DNA from: Cricetomys ansorgei
Lineage: Eukaryota > Chordata > Mammalia > Rodentia > Nesomyidae
Assembly (NCBI GenBank): GCA_026225945.1
Contig: JAMJFZ010003631.1
Location: 20,767-84,766, forward strand
DNA: 64,000 nt
Direction of reading: 5' to 3'
Position 1 is the first letter of the stretch. Every line of letters begins with the position of its first letter. Under the pieces are notes generated by a model. It did not search any database and had not been told where the DNA came from. It saw only the letters and a program-made list of their open reading frames with translations. Shown here piece by piece: positions 1-12,428 of this stretch. Made by a program: the position numbers and the translations under genes.

Positions 1-2150
1 TTAGCAATGGCTGTGGCATGCCCTGAAGATAGCATTTACAGCCCTTCGTTCTGTCTTCCCATTGTCCAGTTCTTTCTGCACCCTCTTCTGTGATGTTCCT
101 TCAGTCTTATGAGGGAGTTGTATAAATCTCCTGCTTAGGACTGTCACTCAGCTTTCACTTATTCTAAACATCCCGAAAAGCCATGAGTAATTGCATTCAC
201 TAACATTCACTGTAAAGATATGCTCCTCTGGTTGAGAGTGAGAGTAAACATAAATAATTAGAATGTAGTTTAGTGCCGTGTCACTTTAGCTAAAAGGTAG
301 GAGAGTTTCCACCCTAGACCTATGACTTCTGCAATCATGAAGTTTTGACGTGGTTACAGCACTGGGCATGTCTTTCCTCTTGTGGAGAGACCCTTTAATC
401 CAATAGAAGATTATTTGGTTATCCCATGATAGTCATACCATAGTCCACCGGTGGGTACATTTGACAGATTGGAATTGTACTTTGTAGGGTTTACAAATGG
501 GCAAGACCACTGACTGATGCCTTTATTTTCCTCAACAGCCTGCGGGTCAACAAGCTCCATCAAACCGAAAGCAGGAAGTGTCCTACTCAGTTCCAGCTTT
601 GTCTTCCTGCTTTGGGCCAAGGTACGTGGTGTCCTTAGGAATAGGTTCTTACCGTGTGGTTCTGGTGGCAACCAAGAGTGGAAACACGCTGCATGTTTGG
701 GTTTTGAGCCCGTGGGGGTCTCCCTGCCCAATAACCCCTAACAGAGGATCAGATAACACGGTAGTGTGATTGTTGTTTGATAAACTATGGCTTCTAGAAA
801 GAACATTATGTAGCCATTCAGGAAGTCTCACTTACTCCTATTTTTCTATTTTTAGGGTGCTTACAAGGCCTTCGGTTTCCAAATGGTCTTTCATAGTCCT
901 CCGCTTCAGTTCATCCATTTTTTTCTCTGAATCATTATCATTACTAAACATTTCTGCCCCAAATATTTCCTCTCTGCTTTTATAACACATCTATTCCCTT
1001 AAGGCATTCCCTTCCAAAGACCCCTTTTTAGTTTCCTGGCTTTTTGGGGTACTTTAACTTACATCTAAAGGTCTGCAACTAGGACCCACATATGAAAGTG
1101 AACATGTTGCGTTTGTCTGGCCTGGGTTTCATTACTCAGTATAATATTTTCCAGTTCTGTCCATGTAGCTTCAAATTTCATAATTTAGTTTTTCATTACA
1201 GCTTGCTGGAATTGCTTTGTGTATATGTGTCACATATTCATTACTGATTCAACTGTTGATAAGCACCTAAGTTGATCACTTTTCCTAACACTTGTGAATT
1301 CAGGAGCCACAAATATGGATGTGCAAGCATCTCTGCAGTAGAATGTATAGCTCTTTGAGCATATGCTTCATCATATGGTAGTTCTACTTATAGCTGTTTT
1401 GAGGAACCCCATATTGCTTTCCATAGTGGGTGCAATGGACTATACTCCTATTCACAGTGTATAACGTTCCTCTTTGTCAACATCCTCATCAGCATCTAAT
1501 GTCATCTGACTCTTTGATGATAACCGCTTTGACTGGAGGGAGATGGAATATTAAAGCAGTTTAAATAGCATTTCATGATGGATAAGGATGTTGAATAATG
1601 TTAACGTGTTCATTGACCACTGATGTATCTTATTTTTAGAACTCTCTGTTCTGTGCCAGGGTCCATTATTTTTAATTTATTTGGTATGTTTGTGAATTTT
1701 TTTTACTTCTTTGTATATTCTAGATATTAATCATCTGTCACTGTGTAAGTCGAAGGTATTCTCCCCTTCAACAGCCTGCATCTTCACTCAATGGATAGTT
1801 TCATTCATTAGACAGAACTTAACATTATCAATTCCTGTTTTTCACTTGTTGGCCTTACCTAGTGAACTTCCTGACTGCTACTTGAAAGCCCTTATTAATG
1901 ATTGTAATTTGGAATATAGTCTACTTTCCTCTAGCAATTTCATGTTTTATGTTGAGATCCTTGAGCTATTTGGGATTTATTTTTGTGTAGAGTGAAAGAG
2001 CCATCCTACTCTCCTTCCACATAAGGGTGTCCAGTTTTCCCAGCACATATGGTGAAAAGGCTATCTTTCCTCCAATGTACATCTTTTGAGGAATCTCCAC
2101 ATTGATTTCCACAGTGGTTTTCCTGGTCCACACTCATAACACTTTTTCAA
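1..2150 (-). mobile_element. Old L1 fragment (3' UTR and end of ORF2), copy A
   Basis: The plus strand reads as the complement of an L1 3' region: a UTR-like stretch at 1-140, then at about 870-2150 the complement of the last part of ORF2, including CCAGTTCTGTCCATGTAGC at 1152-1170. It is full of stops, 5'-truncated and inactive. It is shared with copy B, so it predates the duplication. Confidence 0.6.
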
Positions 2151-2799
2151 AAAAAAAAAAAAAACTCATGAAGGGCTTGCAGTTGCATGAGTTTAAAAAG
2201 TCATTCAAGTAGGCTCTAGGTCTACGGGAAAAATTGCTTAGTGTAACCAATCATCAGTGAAGTCCAAGTAAACGTCATTATGAAATATTACCTCTCTGTA
2301 GTTAGACTGGCTACTCTCTAAACAACAACTGCTAAAAAGGCTGTGACATGAAGGGAACCTTTACAGATTGTTGGTGTGAGTATAAATTAGTACCTCTACT
2401 GTGGAAATCTATCCAGGTTTCCTAAATTAATTACAAATAAACCTACCACATTGCCCAGCAATGCCAGTGCTGTATACATGAACGTGCCTCACTTCTTTCA
2501 CAGCAATGTTGGCCAATCCTGTCAACTTGAATGGAAAAATGCTGGGCCCATCCGTGGTTGAATTGCCCAGGAGGCTTGACTGCATGGAAGACTCTCTACA
2601 GCTTTATGCAGCACTATGCCATGGGCTGGCATCCTGGCTTGAATAAAAGAGAGAATGACAACTGAGTGCCAGCATTTTTGCAGTGTGTTTCCTACCTGAA
2701 AAGTGAACAGCCCCCTTGCACACTTACTACGACACCTCTCCTGGCATCACAGTGTATCCTTTCAATCCATGAGCCGGAAGAATCAAGGCACTGATCTAT

Positions 2800-3070
2800 G
2801 AATACAGCAGGATATCATTAGGGGTCATTTTATCACTACTTTTTTTTTTTCTATTCTTTGCTAGTATTACTTTGATTCATGCTATCTTGGTGATAGTATT
2901 ATGCTTTTGATAACCCAAGTAGTGTTGAATATTGGTTCCATCTTGTGGATTGGACCTTATGTCAAATAATTTATGTAATATACTATAACATTCTCCTGAT
3001 GCTTTACCCCTGTGGCTATTGATAAGGAGTAAATATTTTTCTTGTGTTGTGGCACAGAATGACTTATGTC
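2800..3070 (-). mobile_element. L1 3' UTR-like fragment, copy A
   Basis: The stretch GGGGTCATTTTATCACTAC with the following ACCCAAGTAGTGTTG and GGTTCCATCTTGTGGATTGG recurs at 22800-23060 (copy B) and, more distantly, at 43310-43450 as part of a longer L1. It is noncoding. Confidence 0.45.
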
Positions 3071-3429
3071 TCTCCTAATTCATATAGTCCTGTAAAGTGT
3101 CTCTGAATATACCATCTGGGAAAATGGGCATTATTAACCAAAATGCCATCCAGATAAATATCACCTAAAGATTAAAGTGGGAGTAGCATAGCATGGCAGT
3201 TTAAATACACATTTCAGAATATGGACATTCTCAGGGAACGTTGAGGGAAGAGGAAGATTCGGATCACATAGATTTTTTTTTAATCTTGCTTTTATAATCA
3301 ATGAGGATGCCTTCAGCCCAAGAAAAAAATGAAGAGGCAGTAGACCTCATTCTAAGAAGCTCCCAGGTACCATAGCTGCCACCAATCTTGGTCTCATGCT
3401 CAAAAACCACCCCTCAAATCAAGTTGTGT

Positions 3430-5455
3430 TTAACCTGTTATTTGTACCAGTGTGGAACAGTAATTTGTGGTTGTTGGACAGAGGGAGAAATTTCAGCTCC
3501 CACATTAGCAGTTGGCATTTGAGGCTGTTAATCCTGTGTAACCACTCAATACACACAGGAGAGAGGAAACTGACATGGAACCACCAATATTTCTCCTGAT
3601 TCCTGATAGGTTGGAGCCTCATCTGGCAGAACGTTCTTAGTTCATCCAAGCTGCTTTCACATTGACTGCCTGATGAATCTGAGTGACTTGGGCCACACCT
3701 ATATTCATAGCCATTGGTCCAGAGTTATTGAGAGGATTGCCAAATGTACCAAAAAAGCTCACAGGAGAGTGACCGTCACGTGGTCCAGTTTTCCAGTGGT
3801 TTTGCAAAAATGAACATAATAAGGTAGGAAGGCACATTCAGAGAGCCATGATGGGGACAAGGAACAGAGTCCTGATGGACTTCACATTTGCTGCTGTTGA
3901 GAATGCAGATGAAACAGAATCTATTCATGTGTCTGATGATACACTGTAGATGACTTCAGAGGCACCAAAATGTATCAGTGTCAGATTATGAAATGAAAGC
4001 AAAGCACTTTCTCTTGGAGTAATTTGACAAAGAGAGAGTCAATTTGAGATCTCTCCTTCAATTTCTATACTTTGTAATTGGGTACCTATCTGTGTCTGCA
4101 TCTCTCTGGCCCTGTTGTTGTCTATAGGAATGCTGTCCCTACTGGGGGCTTTGCTGAGTATTTATTGAGAAGCCCAGAAAGCATGTCATGGGAAAAGAAG
4201 GAGGGATTATTTTCAGAAATCTTTAACAGAGTTTTACAGGTAAAAAAAAAAAAAAGCCATTTTACTGACCCCAGCCAGCCAGAATAGCAAACAGGACTAC
4301 AAACAGATACTAGTAAGCTATATCTGTATGTTGTATACTTATGGCAAATATTTGTTGTAGAAGGCTGCTTCCAAACTGTTGTCTGCTTTCATCAGATTGC
4401 TACAAAACACACACACACACACACATACACACACACACAATATTCTAGATCAGAGGAATGGAAGACTACATAATTTATGACTAAAGCTACGAATGAGCTT
4501 AAGTTTTAAAATCTGATTGCATGATGCCAGGAACAGCATGGCTGTGCAGATAGATGGCTGTGTAAATCGATGGCTGCTTGAGACAGTTCCAGCCTCTGGT
4601 GTGCCACCTCTGCAGAAGACATCTGGGAATAACTGCTCTACAAATAGGCCTACTATTGTTCATGTGCTGTTCCTTTCTTTTTCTCTCTAAAGCTTCCTTT
4701 GTTCCCATAAATAAGGCAAAGACCAATGCCTCCATGGGAGACTACCCTCATTTGGCCCCTTGATAAGAAAGAAGAAGCCTAAGCCTGAATCTAATGACTC
4801 TGTAGTGGGAGCCTCTGTGAGTGTTCTAAGGACTGCTGCCCCGCTTCAACCTCATTAAATACAAGTCAACTAGTTTCAGGATAATATTTTGCATAAACTA
4901 TTCCTTGAAGTACTTTTAGGAACTGTATGATGTGACCAATTCAGGGATACTAATTATTCTACCGAGCCTATGTTTTCTGAATCTACTAGGGTTTAGAGAG
5001 AGCCCCAGAAAAAAAGAATAAAGGATAGTCAAGGGCAAGAGGAATAGATGCTGGTACTTCTAATCAATGATTGAAGTTTGGATGGATACAGGGAAGACAT
5101 AGAAGAACTAGAGAAAGCTTAAAATCTATAAATATAATTTTTGTCTTGCACCTTATTGCCCTTCTCTCTGCTTGATACATGCTGAAACCACAAGTAGGGC
5201 ACCCAACACACCATCAATAAACCATTGTGTTAGAGGTTTGCAACGTAAAAACAAGCTGAAGATTAAGCTTCGCTGTAATTTAAGATTAAGTTACAATGAA
5301 AGTTGTTCTTGCTAAGTGTACCAAGTAAGCATGGGAATTAAAAAAAAATGTAACTGTGAGTTTCTGTGAAGCTTTCGATGTGATTGACCTTGAAAAACGG
5401 TTACATTTGCAATGTCCTTTTAGTAGATAAAAGACAGTGGCTGGCTCATGCTCAG
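3430..5455. other. Copy-A-only block without recognised gene
   Basis: About 2 kb that has no partner in copy B, where the flanks meet at the GAAA repeat near 23440. It has short open frames only, a CA repeat at 4403-4440 and scattered A runs. I recognise no repeat family or gene in it. It may be an insertion in A or a loss in B. Confidence 0.4.
4403..4440. repeat. CA microsatellite
   Basis: Alternating AC run with one T interruption. Confidence 0.9.
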
Positions 5456-5605
5456 GTGCAGAGAAAAAGAGAAAGTCAGAGGAGAGGGAAAGAAAGAAAG
5501 AGAAAGTACAGAAAAAAAGTAGAGAAAGAAAGAGAAGAGAACGTAGTAGTAAGGTATAGTAAAAATAGAGAGTGTGAGAAGCAGACAGAGACAGAGAGAG
5601 GGGGG
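5455..5605. repeat. GA-rich low-complexity tract
   Basis: Purine-rich stretch of AGAAAG and GAGAGA units. It is the copy A relative of the GAAA/GGAA microsatellite of copy B; apparent Arg/Lys/Glu frames across it are low complexity. Confidence 0.75.
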
Positions 5606-6426
5606 CATAGAGAGTTCCTAAGTTCTGATGGTCTCCTGAGATGACTAGTTGTCAGCTTGTACCAGCTTTTGACTCATGACTCAATGATTTGCACTGCTCC
5701 CAGAATCCCTTTCTCAAGACCCTGATCTCAAGCGAGGCTGGACCCTAGCACATAGGAATTCCAAAGCAGGTAATTTTGGTCATTCTAAGGCAAGTTAAGT
5801 CTACAAGGACTGAGTACACAGTAGATAGCAGGTTAAGTATATTGTTTTAAATTGTCTCAAGGTACATGGTTAACTTGTCTATGGGGTCCAGCAAAAGTTC
5901 AATCTCTTTGAATGCAAAAGATATTTTCATAAAATTATATCTCTTCAAGTTGGAATTGCAGACAGATACTCTATAGCCAATTTCAAAAAACACCTATGCT
6001 GATTGCCCTGAAGAACTTGACTCAAGGATACAAAAAGCAGTCTTAAAGAGAGGACTCTTTCTGTACCTTAGCCCTGAAGAAGAACTATAGTGAACTGCAA
6101 CGTTGCCCAGGGTCTGGACTGGGAGGAACCTTAGACAATGCAGAGTGGTTTAGGATCATTTGAGAATCTTCTAGCAGGGAGTTGTACTTGGCCATGGAAT
6201 CTCAGAAGAGCAAGATGGTAGTTGAACACTGTTTTGTGGCATCAGAAAATATGCCATGTTTCTATCTATTCTTGTTTTCCATCTTTTTGAAAGGATCATT
6301 TTTGTTTATGAGATTGTATTTTAATTACATTTCTCCCTTCCCTTTCCTTCCTCCAAACCCAACTATATACATATTCCTCCCTGTTTTGCTTCAAGTTCAT
6401 GGCCTCTTTTTTCAATTGCTATTGCC

Positions 6427-6428
<2 letters not shown>

Positions 6429-6486
<58 letters not shown>

Positions 6487-6487
6487 T
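6429..6487. repeat. TA/CA compound microsatellite
   Basis: A TA run passes into a CA run. The copy B partner at 24541-24627 has GT followed by AT, so the array turned over after duplication. Confidence 0.9.
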
Positions 6488-6904
6488 ATTTAGAAAATAT
6501 AACATGATAAGTCCATATAATGTTAACTGTATGTCTTTTTTCAGTTCTCACAGTTTAGCACTAGACATTAAGTTGGCCAGGACCAGCTCTCCCACTCCCT
6601 GATTTACACAATAGTTCTGTGTGAAAGGTTGAGGCCACATGGGGTTTTCCCATCCAGTTTGATATGTTAGTGTCCCCCGTGTTCAACTCATGTATGGTCG
6701 GTCATGCTGGTGAGATTTTCCAGGTGCCACTTCTAATGTTACTAGGGGACATAATCTCCAAGCAAAGGCCTTAAACCTCTGCCTCTTGGAAATATTCTGC
6801 AATGTTACTTGAAGCTTGGATGTGGGAGTGTTTTAGAGATATATTTATTAGGACTGCGCTAAGTAACTCTAGTTAGTAAACCAGCATAATATCTAACAAC
6901 AATC

Positions 6905-7080
6905 TAAAAACATTTGTTTGTTTGTTTAATTTTGTTTTTTCCAGACAGGGTTTTTCTGTTGTACCTCTGTCTGTCCCGGAACTCTCTCCATCAACCACAC
7001 TGGCCTCAAAACTCACAGAGATCCACCTGCCTCTGTCTCCGCAGTGCTAGGGTTAAAGGCCTGTTCTACCACTGCCTGGG
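6905..7080 (-). mobile_element. B1 SINE, minus strand, copy A
   Basis: The complement of a B1: poly-T/TTTG side first, then CCAGACAGGGTTTTTCTG, CTGGCCTCAAAACTCACAGA and a GCAGTGCTAGGGTTAAAGGC box. Shared with copy B, so older than the duplication. Confidence 0.8.
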
Positions 7081-7357
7081 TATTGTTCTTAACACCACAG
7101 ATAAATGTAGTCTTCGCCCCGCATCAAGGCATCTTCTCTTTGCAACAGATAAAGATCACTACAGAAAACAACAACCAATCAGTATTCTGATTTTTTAAGA
7201 TGAATCTGCTATAGGGAAGAGATTCGTACATATATACACAATGTACTGAGAGAGTGTGCCAGAAAGTGGTGATTTTTGCGTTGTTTCTCAATGGTGTTAC
7301 TGCTATGGGTATTTTGGGAATGAGTCCAAGGTAACCGTTGTGAGATGGTACTGTGAG

Positions 7358-8270
7358 TGTGGGAGTTGGAGTCCAGCTCTGGGCCACACAGGGTTCCTCA
7401 GTCTCCACGAAGGAGGATAAAGAACGAAGTTATGACAAGTGAACGCAGTACTTCACTCTTTTATGGCGACTTACGCTTTATGCGCCTTAAATGACATATA
7501 TAGAAACACTTTGTATGTTGATGCACTTCTTTTAATAATAAAAATAAAGAAATTAGAAGTTAGAAAAGTTAAGAGAGTAAAATTAACAATGTGCACATTG
7601 GGGAAAAATTACAAGACTCCTCTCCAGACAGACAGCTGTCCTGACTGAAATAGCAAGACTGCTAACTTCTTATCTAACAGAATGCAGGTGTTCAGGCATA
7701 CATCAATGCAAGAGTATTCATCCCTTCCTAGCTGTAAGCCTTCAATCTACAAGGTTAATTTTAATGGGTAGTCTTAACACAATAGCCTATAAATGAATAG
7801 CTGATTTTAGGTCTGTATACTTGCTACAATAAAGGAGGGGGCAGGCATTCAGGGATGAATTATCTATTTGCTTTTTTAAGCTTGCTGACATACTGTCTAG
7901 ACTTCATTTTTGATCTTGACTATGGCTTTGTCTCGATGGGAATGTCAGTTTTACCAAGAATAATTTTTTACATATCTGCAGAAAGCATGAATAGTATTCA
8001 CACATGCCAAAAACTTGAAGGCCAGTAAGACTGTTACAATTACTTAGAGCTGAGATGGCAGTGTGCCTCTCCCAGACAGCCCAGGAAATGATTTGTTTTC
8101 ACTATTATGCCAAATAGACAATATTATTGATGAGAGGCTTTTGTCACCATACAGTAAAGATGAGAAAGGGGCAAAGCAGTTGGTGGGCTTCAGATTCCTA
8201 GCAAAGGAATAAACCAGGATCTTTGTCAAGCTGGTTGCATCCACAGCCTGGATATCATCGGCCCTCAACA
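7358..8270. mobile_element. LTR-type element, copy A only, with 6-bp target duplication
   Basis: A 913-bp block starts TGTGGGAG and ends CTCAACA and is flanked on both sides by TGTGAG (7352-7357 and 8271-8276). Copy B has an empty site, TCTGAG, at 25374-25379. TG...CA ends and a 6-bp duplication fit an ERV class II type LTR or a non-autonomous LTR element. It inserted after the two copies separated. The orientation is not certain; AATAAA-like motifs occur near 7535-7550. Confidence 0.7.
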
Positions 8271-8276
8271 TGTGAG

Positions 8277-8985
8277 AATGAGCTCTTGTGGTGGATGAGA
8301 GAAAACCAGTGTTGAGGGAGAGGTGTCAGGATGTGCACTCCTCAGAGCAGCCTTCAGGGTCTGGCTTTTTGACCAGTTTACTGGTCAGAACAAAAGTACA
8401 AAGTAGTTGTAGAAGAACTTTGCTTAGGATGAAGGGTTTGACTTGGTGATTCAACCATACTGCAGCTTGAAGCCACGTTTTAAATCCATTTTGAATCACT
8501 TGCATAAAGGTCTTCACAAGACTCCTGAAACACTGCTGGTAGAGGCGTCGCGAATCTGTCTACCTAGTGCTAAGATCTATCTAGGATAGTGCCTGTTCCC
8601 CTTGGCAGCTGTGCAGTTCACACCAATTTTAACTATTCACCAAGCATGAGGATACTTGCTTGCCTCAACCTAAGCGAAGAATGAAATCATTAGTCAAGTA
8701 AGTAAGAAGGAGTAAAGAGAATGGTCTGTGCCAGGAGGTGAGGCAACTGGATTGGGCCACCAGTCTATCCGGGGTTGGCAGCCTGGGAGTTTGTAAGCTG
8801 ATTGCAGATTTTGCAGATGCAATGGCCTTTTGGAAGAAAGAGGATCTTGTGATGTCAGTGGTGTCCAGGCCTGGGAGAGGAGGGAGACCTGGGGCTGGTT
8901 CTCTGCACTCTGTCTGAAGCATGGACTTTAAAGAGAAGACTAGGGAAGAATAGAAGCAGGACAAAGACCCCAGCAGACTCAGGGA
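8277..8985. other. Upstream flank of exon 1A
   Basis: Sequence shared with copy B (25380-26030). It has no repeat I can name and no coding signal; a long antisense frame crosses its right end. Confidence 0.4.
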
Positions 8986-9098
8986 CACTGGAAAGGAGTC
9001 CACGAGGCAAACAGTTGAATCTGTGGAGTGCGCATGAGCCTGGCAGATTTTGCTATTAACTACCTTGACTACTACAAAAAGCCGCACTACAGACTGGG
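8985..9098 (+). promoter_or_regulatory. Promoter and 5' UTR region of CD47-like copy A
   Basis: The 110 bp before ATG 9099 align closely with the same stretch before exon 1B. At 9029-9039 lies TGCGCATGAGC, an NRF-1 (alpha-Pal) type palindrome whose second half has an A where copy B has C. NRF-1 is a known activator of the human CD47 promoter. No TATA box is seen. The start of transcription cannot be placed from sequence alone. Inference: weaker NRF-1 control of copy A than of copy B. Confidence 0.5.
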
Positions 9099-9144
9099 AT
9101 GTGGCCCTTAGGGACAGTGCTGCTGTTGGGTTCACTGTGTTGTG
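9099..9144 (+). CDS. CD47-like exon 1A: start codon and signal peptide
   Basis: ATG 9099 opens a 15-codon reading, MWPLGTVLLLGSLCC, plus one base of a Gly codon; a GTGAGT donor follows at 9145. CD47 proteins begin MWPL and carry a short Leu-rich signal core ending in Cys-Gly before Ser-Ala-Gln. Joined to either exon 2 the split codon gives Gly, and the chain continues Ser-Ala-Gln, placing the mature N-terminal Gln (pyroglutamate in CD47) where expected. The MWPL start is closer to other CD47 proteins than the MWRL of exon 1B. An open reading through the donor into the intron is not coding. Confidence 0.8.
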
Positions 9145-10145
9145 GTGAGTGGCTCCGGATTCATAGTCCTGAGCCTGGTGGGCTGCCCCCAACCTCAGCC
9201 AGCCAGAAGCCACCAGCCCAAGAGTGCAGTCCTGAGAGGGCTCCCAGGGGTTGGGCACCCTCTGCCTCCTTCCTGGTCTCATTAAGAGAGGAGCTAGAGC
9301 CCCTCAACTGGTGCACACCCTCCAGTGGGGACTGCAAGAAAAAAATAAAAATAAAAAAGTAATTAAATACAAAACAAACAAAGAAAAAATCAGAGCACAA
9401 GTACAAAGGAATTTTTCCTTCTCAGACAACACACCCTCCCATCTTCACCCTGTCCCCTGCCTTCACCCTGCCCCCTGCCTTCCTATGGCTTTATGGATAA
9501 AGAACTAGAATAGGAAGAACTCTGGCCTCTTGGGAAGAACTAAATGCAGGTTTTAGTGAAGTTCACCAAAAAGGGATTTTGTTCTACTGTGTCAGCATCA
9601 GAGATAAGGAGACACAGTTATCAGACTGTATTAGGGTCAGAGCTCAGAAGATGGCAGCCATAATGTTAGAAAGTCAACTAAACTAGTGAGCGATAAATAA
9701 AGAAGAGCAGAGCAAGATTTCTTCCACGTGGCCACTTTGGTCAGAGCAACAAATACCGAGTTCCAGTAACCCTTTCCCACAAGCCTATCTTCAGGGTCCT
9801 CACAGGAGGGTTAGGTTAGGTTTAAGTAAAAACCAAGAGGTCTGCATAATGGAGGACTTCCAGTCAAATCAAGGTGTGTTCCAGCCCATCACTCCTCACT
9901 GGCGTCTCTGGATCCTCTCCTCCAAATTGGCAGCAAGGTTCAGCCTTTTCCTTCTCCACGTATGAGATTGGGGCACAGTTGGGGGTGGGGGTGTATTTCA
10001 GTTTCTTGACCTCACTGCTTTAATATACTCATAGCCATATGGAGGGCAAAATCATCGCTCCAATTTTCTTCATTTCTGTCAGGGTAGTCACATTTGGACA
10101 ATGTATTGACATGACAATGATTAAACACTAAAAATAATTTAGATC
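9145..10145 (+). other. Intron 1, first part, copy A
   Basis: Noncoding and alignable to copy B 26226-27175. It holds an A-rich run at 9330-9395. No other feature is seen. Confidence 0.5.
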
Positions 10146-10146
10146 T

Positions 10147-10340
10147 CACTGGAGAGATGGCTCAGCCATTAGGATCACTCTTTGTTCATCCAGAGGACCG
10201 GAATTCAATTTCCAGCACCCACATTGCAGCTCACAACTGTCTGTAGCTCCAGTTCCAGGTGACCTGACACCTTCACAAAGGCACCAATGCACAGAAAATA
10301 ACAAGCAAAAAGTAACCTCTGAAAAAAAAGAAAATCTAGT
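10147..10340 (+). mobile_element. B2 SINE, copy A
   Basis: CACTGGAGAGATGGCTCAGC, the tRNA-derived B2 head, then a body with TTCAATTTCCAGCACCC and an A-rich tail. The body, CTCACAACTGTCTGTAGCTC, is of the type common in cricetid rodents. The same insertion is in copy B. Confidence 0.85.
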
Positions 10341-10699
10341 AAACATCTTACGACATCAACACCCCAAGAGTCACATTTAATAAATTATAAACTGTTGAGA
10401 CTTTCCCCCTTTATTTGGAAGAATCATTTTAATTGTACACATTTCATCAAATAGTAATACATAACTTATAGTCAAAACACATATAGCATTGGGATTTGGT
10501 GGTCTTTTACTACTAATGATTTTGCCTCCTGCCATGGCTTGGATGAGGTTATCTTCCACAGGTTTCTGTTAGAAGCTTGTAAACCAATGTGGTGTGGTTA
10601 ATATGTGGTGAAACTTTTCAGAGGTCAGGCCTTGTCAGTAGTCAGGTGGCACCAGCACCACACCTCAATAAAGTAAGGTGTCTCTCTCACATATGTACA

Positions 10700-10747
10700 C
10701 ACCACACACACACACACATATACTCACACACTCACACACACACACAA
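10700..10747. repeat. AC microsatellite, copy A
   Basis: CACACA run with interruptions; the copy B partner at 27726-27820 has an added CT array. Confidence 0.85.
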
Positions 10748-11334
10748 AGACACTTGCAGCACGGTCTGGCTGTGCTGTCAAAGCTTCCTCTAACCTGTGG
10801 GTCAGGCTATCTATTATAACAGTTCCTACATGACTGTGACCTGGTTTTACTTGCTCTGCAATTTTACATTGATATGTTTTACATTGGGCTGCATCTACAG
10901 TTTTACATTGGGCTGCATTTTGATATAAAAATTGTTAGTTGCTATTCATTTGTATGTCTTTATGTTTTTATGTCTGCATGTTATATGATATTTTTCTACC
11001 AAACCATGTAGAAGAGCTCTAATGACCTAAAGGAAAAAAAAGTCATTTAAAGCTAGTATCTAATCAAGGAGTATAATAATTAACCCAAATTGGTTTTTAA
11101 ATTTGTAGGACTTTGTGTTTGAAAATTGTTAATATATTCTTAGTTCAATTAAAGCAAGCCAAGGATCAATACTTTTACTGTTAAGTGTAACTGTGGTATG
11201 TTTACTTATTTCTGTTGGATGTTAAAGATCTTAAAATTGAAAACTTTTCCCAGAGGTGAGAACACAAAACAATGTCTGTGGTTTTCTGTGTTCTAGACAC
11301 ATCAATTTGCCTTCTCTGTACTTTTGGGGAAAAA

Positions 11335-11600
11335 CCACCGTCATGGCCAGCATCATACTGAACAGTGGAACCCTGAGTCTCTGAGCTCAGGTGGTTTTCC
11401 TGATTCAGAGCTCCTCTACTGCAGAACATTAGCAATCAAACATCTCTCCCTCCACAGACATCCACCACCTGAAGGCAATACAAAATGCCAAGACCTAAAT
11501 AACCCCTCACTCCACATTGCCCGAAATTATTTTGTACATAACTAAAGATAAACGTCCACAACACTGTATCATCATATCCAACGTGATTGTAGCCAGAAAT
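11335..11600. repeat. LTR-like dispersed repeat, copy A
   Basis: Starts near CATGGCCAGCATCATACTG and ends with ATAAACGTCCACAACACTG. It recurs at 33815-34075 (copy B) and, more distantly, at 51820-52350. The family is not identified. Confidence 0.5.
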
Positions 11601-11784
11601 GTGAATTCAACAGTTGTTGGATTGTTCACACTTGTGCTGGGCTTAGCAACTTACCACAGTAGAAGTGTATTCCTAACCATCTGATGTATAGATGATTTCG
11701 ATGATGTATATGAATGATTTTTCTCTATATTTTTTGAAATATTATTTCACTGTGGGAAGATAGGACTTGATTGATAAGACATAC

Positions 11785-12428
11785 TGTCATTAGCCCTCCT
11801 GCCCTTGTGCAGGGACGAATTAAGTACATGTGCCAATTATCCTATGACAATCAAAACTCATGATCGAATGGTCTTGGTTATAAAGTCTTTACTTGCACAT
11901 CAAACAACACCCAAGTCCAATACACACAGAAAGGAGCATCCACCACGGGATGTCCAAAACACACATATATAGACATTCATGGTACCTGTCCTGTGTGCAG
12001 TGAAAGTTGGTCTTCACTGCAGGTCTTTGTGCGAGGCGCAATGTTTCCCTCTTTATCCTAGGCTGGCCTCGGCCTACTCATGTGCTATGGTCCCCATGAG
12101 CGGCTCCTCTGTTTTAAATCTGGTCTGGTGAAAAGGGGAGGTGGAGTCCTCAGAGGGTCATCTCAATGATCTGACTTGCAGTTAGAATTTCTACGTTTAT
12201 ACATTTTTTGGAGGTGTGGTCTGGCCACACCTGTTCACCATAATTTGATTGGCTGGTTATGGACCACTGCTGTTCACATTATTTTCTATTGGCTCTTGCC
12301 TATCTATGTCACACTTACTGTTATCATCACATCACACCATATGATATCACAACAAACCATATGTTCTCTAGGCCACATGCTACCTCCAGCTGGTGTTACA
12401 TTTCCTGCCGTTTACAAAGCTCGTTACA
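11785..12428 (-). mobile_element. Solo LTR, copy A only
   Basis: A 644-bp block TGTCATTAG...CGTTACA interrupts sequence that is continuous in copy B near 39985 (GACATACTTG). The flanks CATAC and TATAC form a near-perfect 5-bp target duplication. Complementary CCAAT-type boxes (GATTGGCT, TATTGGCT) suggest the LTR reads on the minus strand. It was inserted after duplication. Confidence 0.7.

Noticed and set aside
411..731. 106-codon minus-strand frame nearly identical at 19862-20182
   Set aside because: Part of the near-identical duplicated L1-associated tract; no family match.
3637..4020. Possible processed pseudogene
   Set aside because: No frame across it resembles a protein I know, and no poly-A tail with target duplication was found.
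9145..9362. Continuation of the exon 1A frame past the donor (87 codons in all)
   Set aside because: A consensus GTGAGT donor and the CD47 family structure place the exon end at 9144; the extension runs into an A-rich tail.
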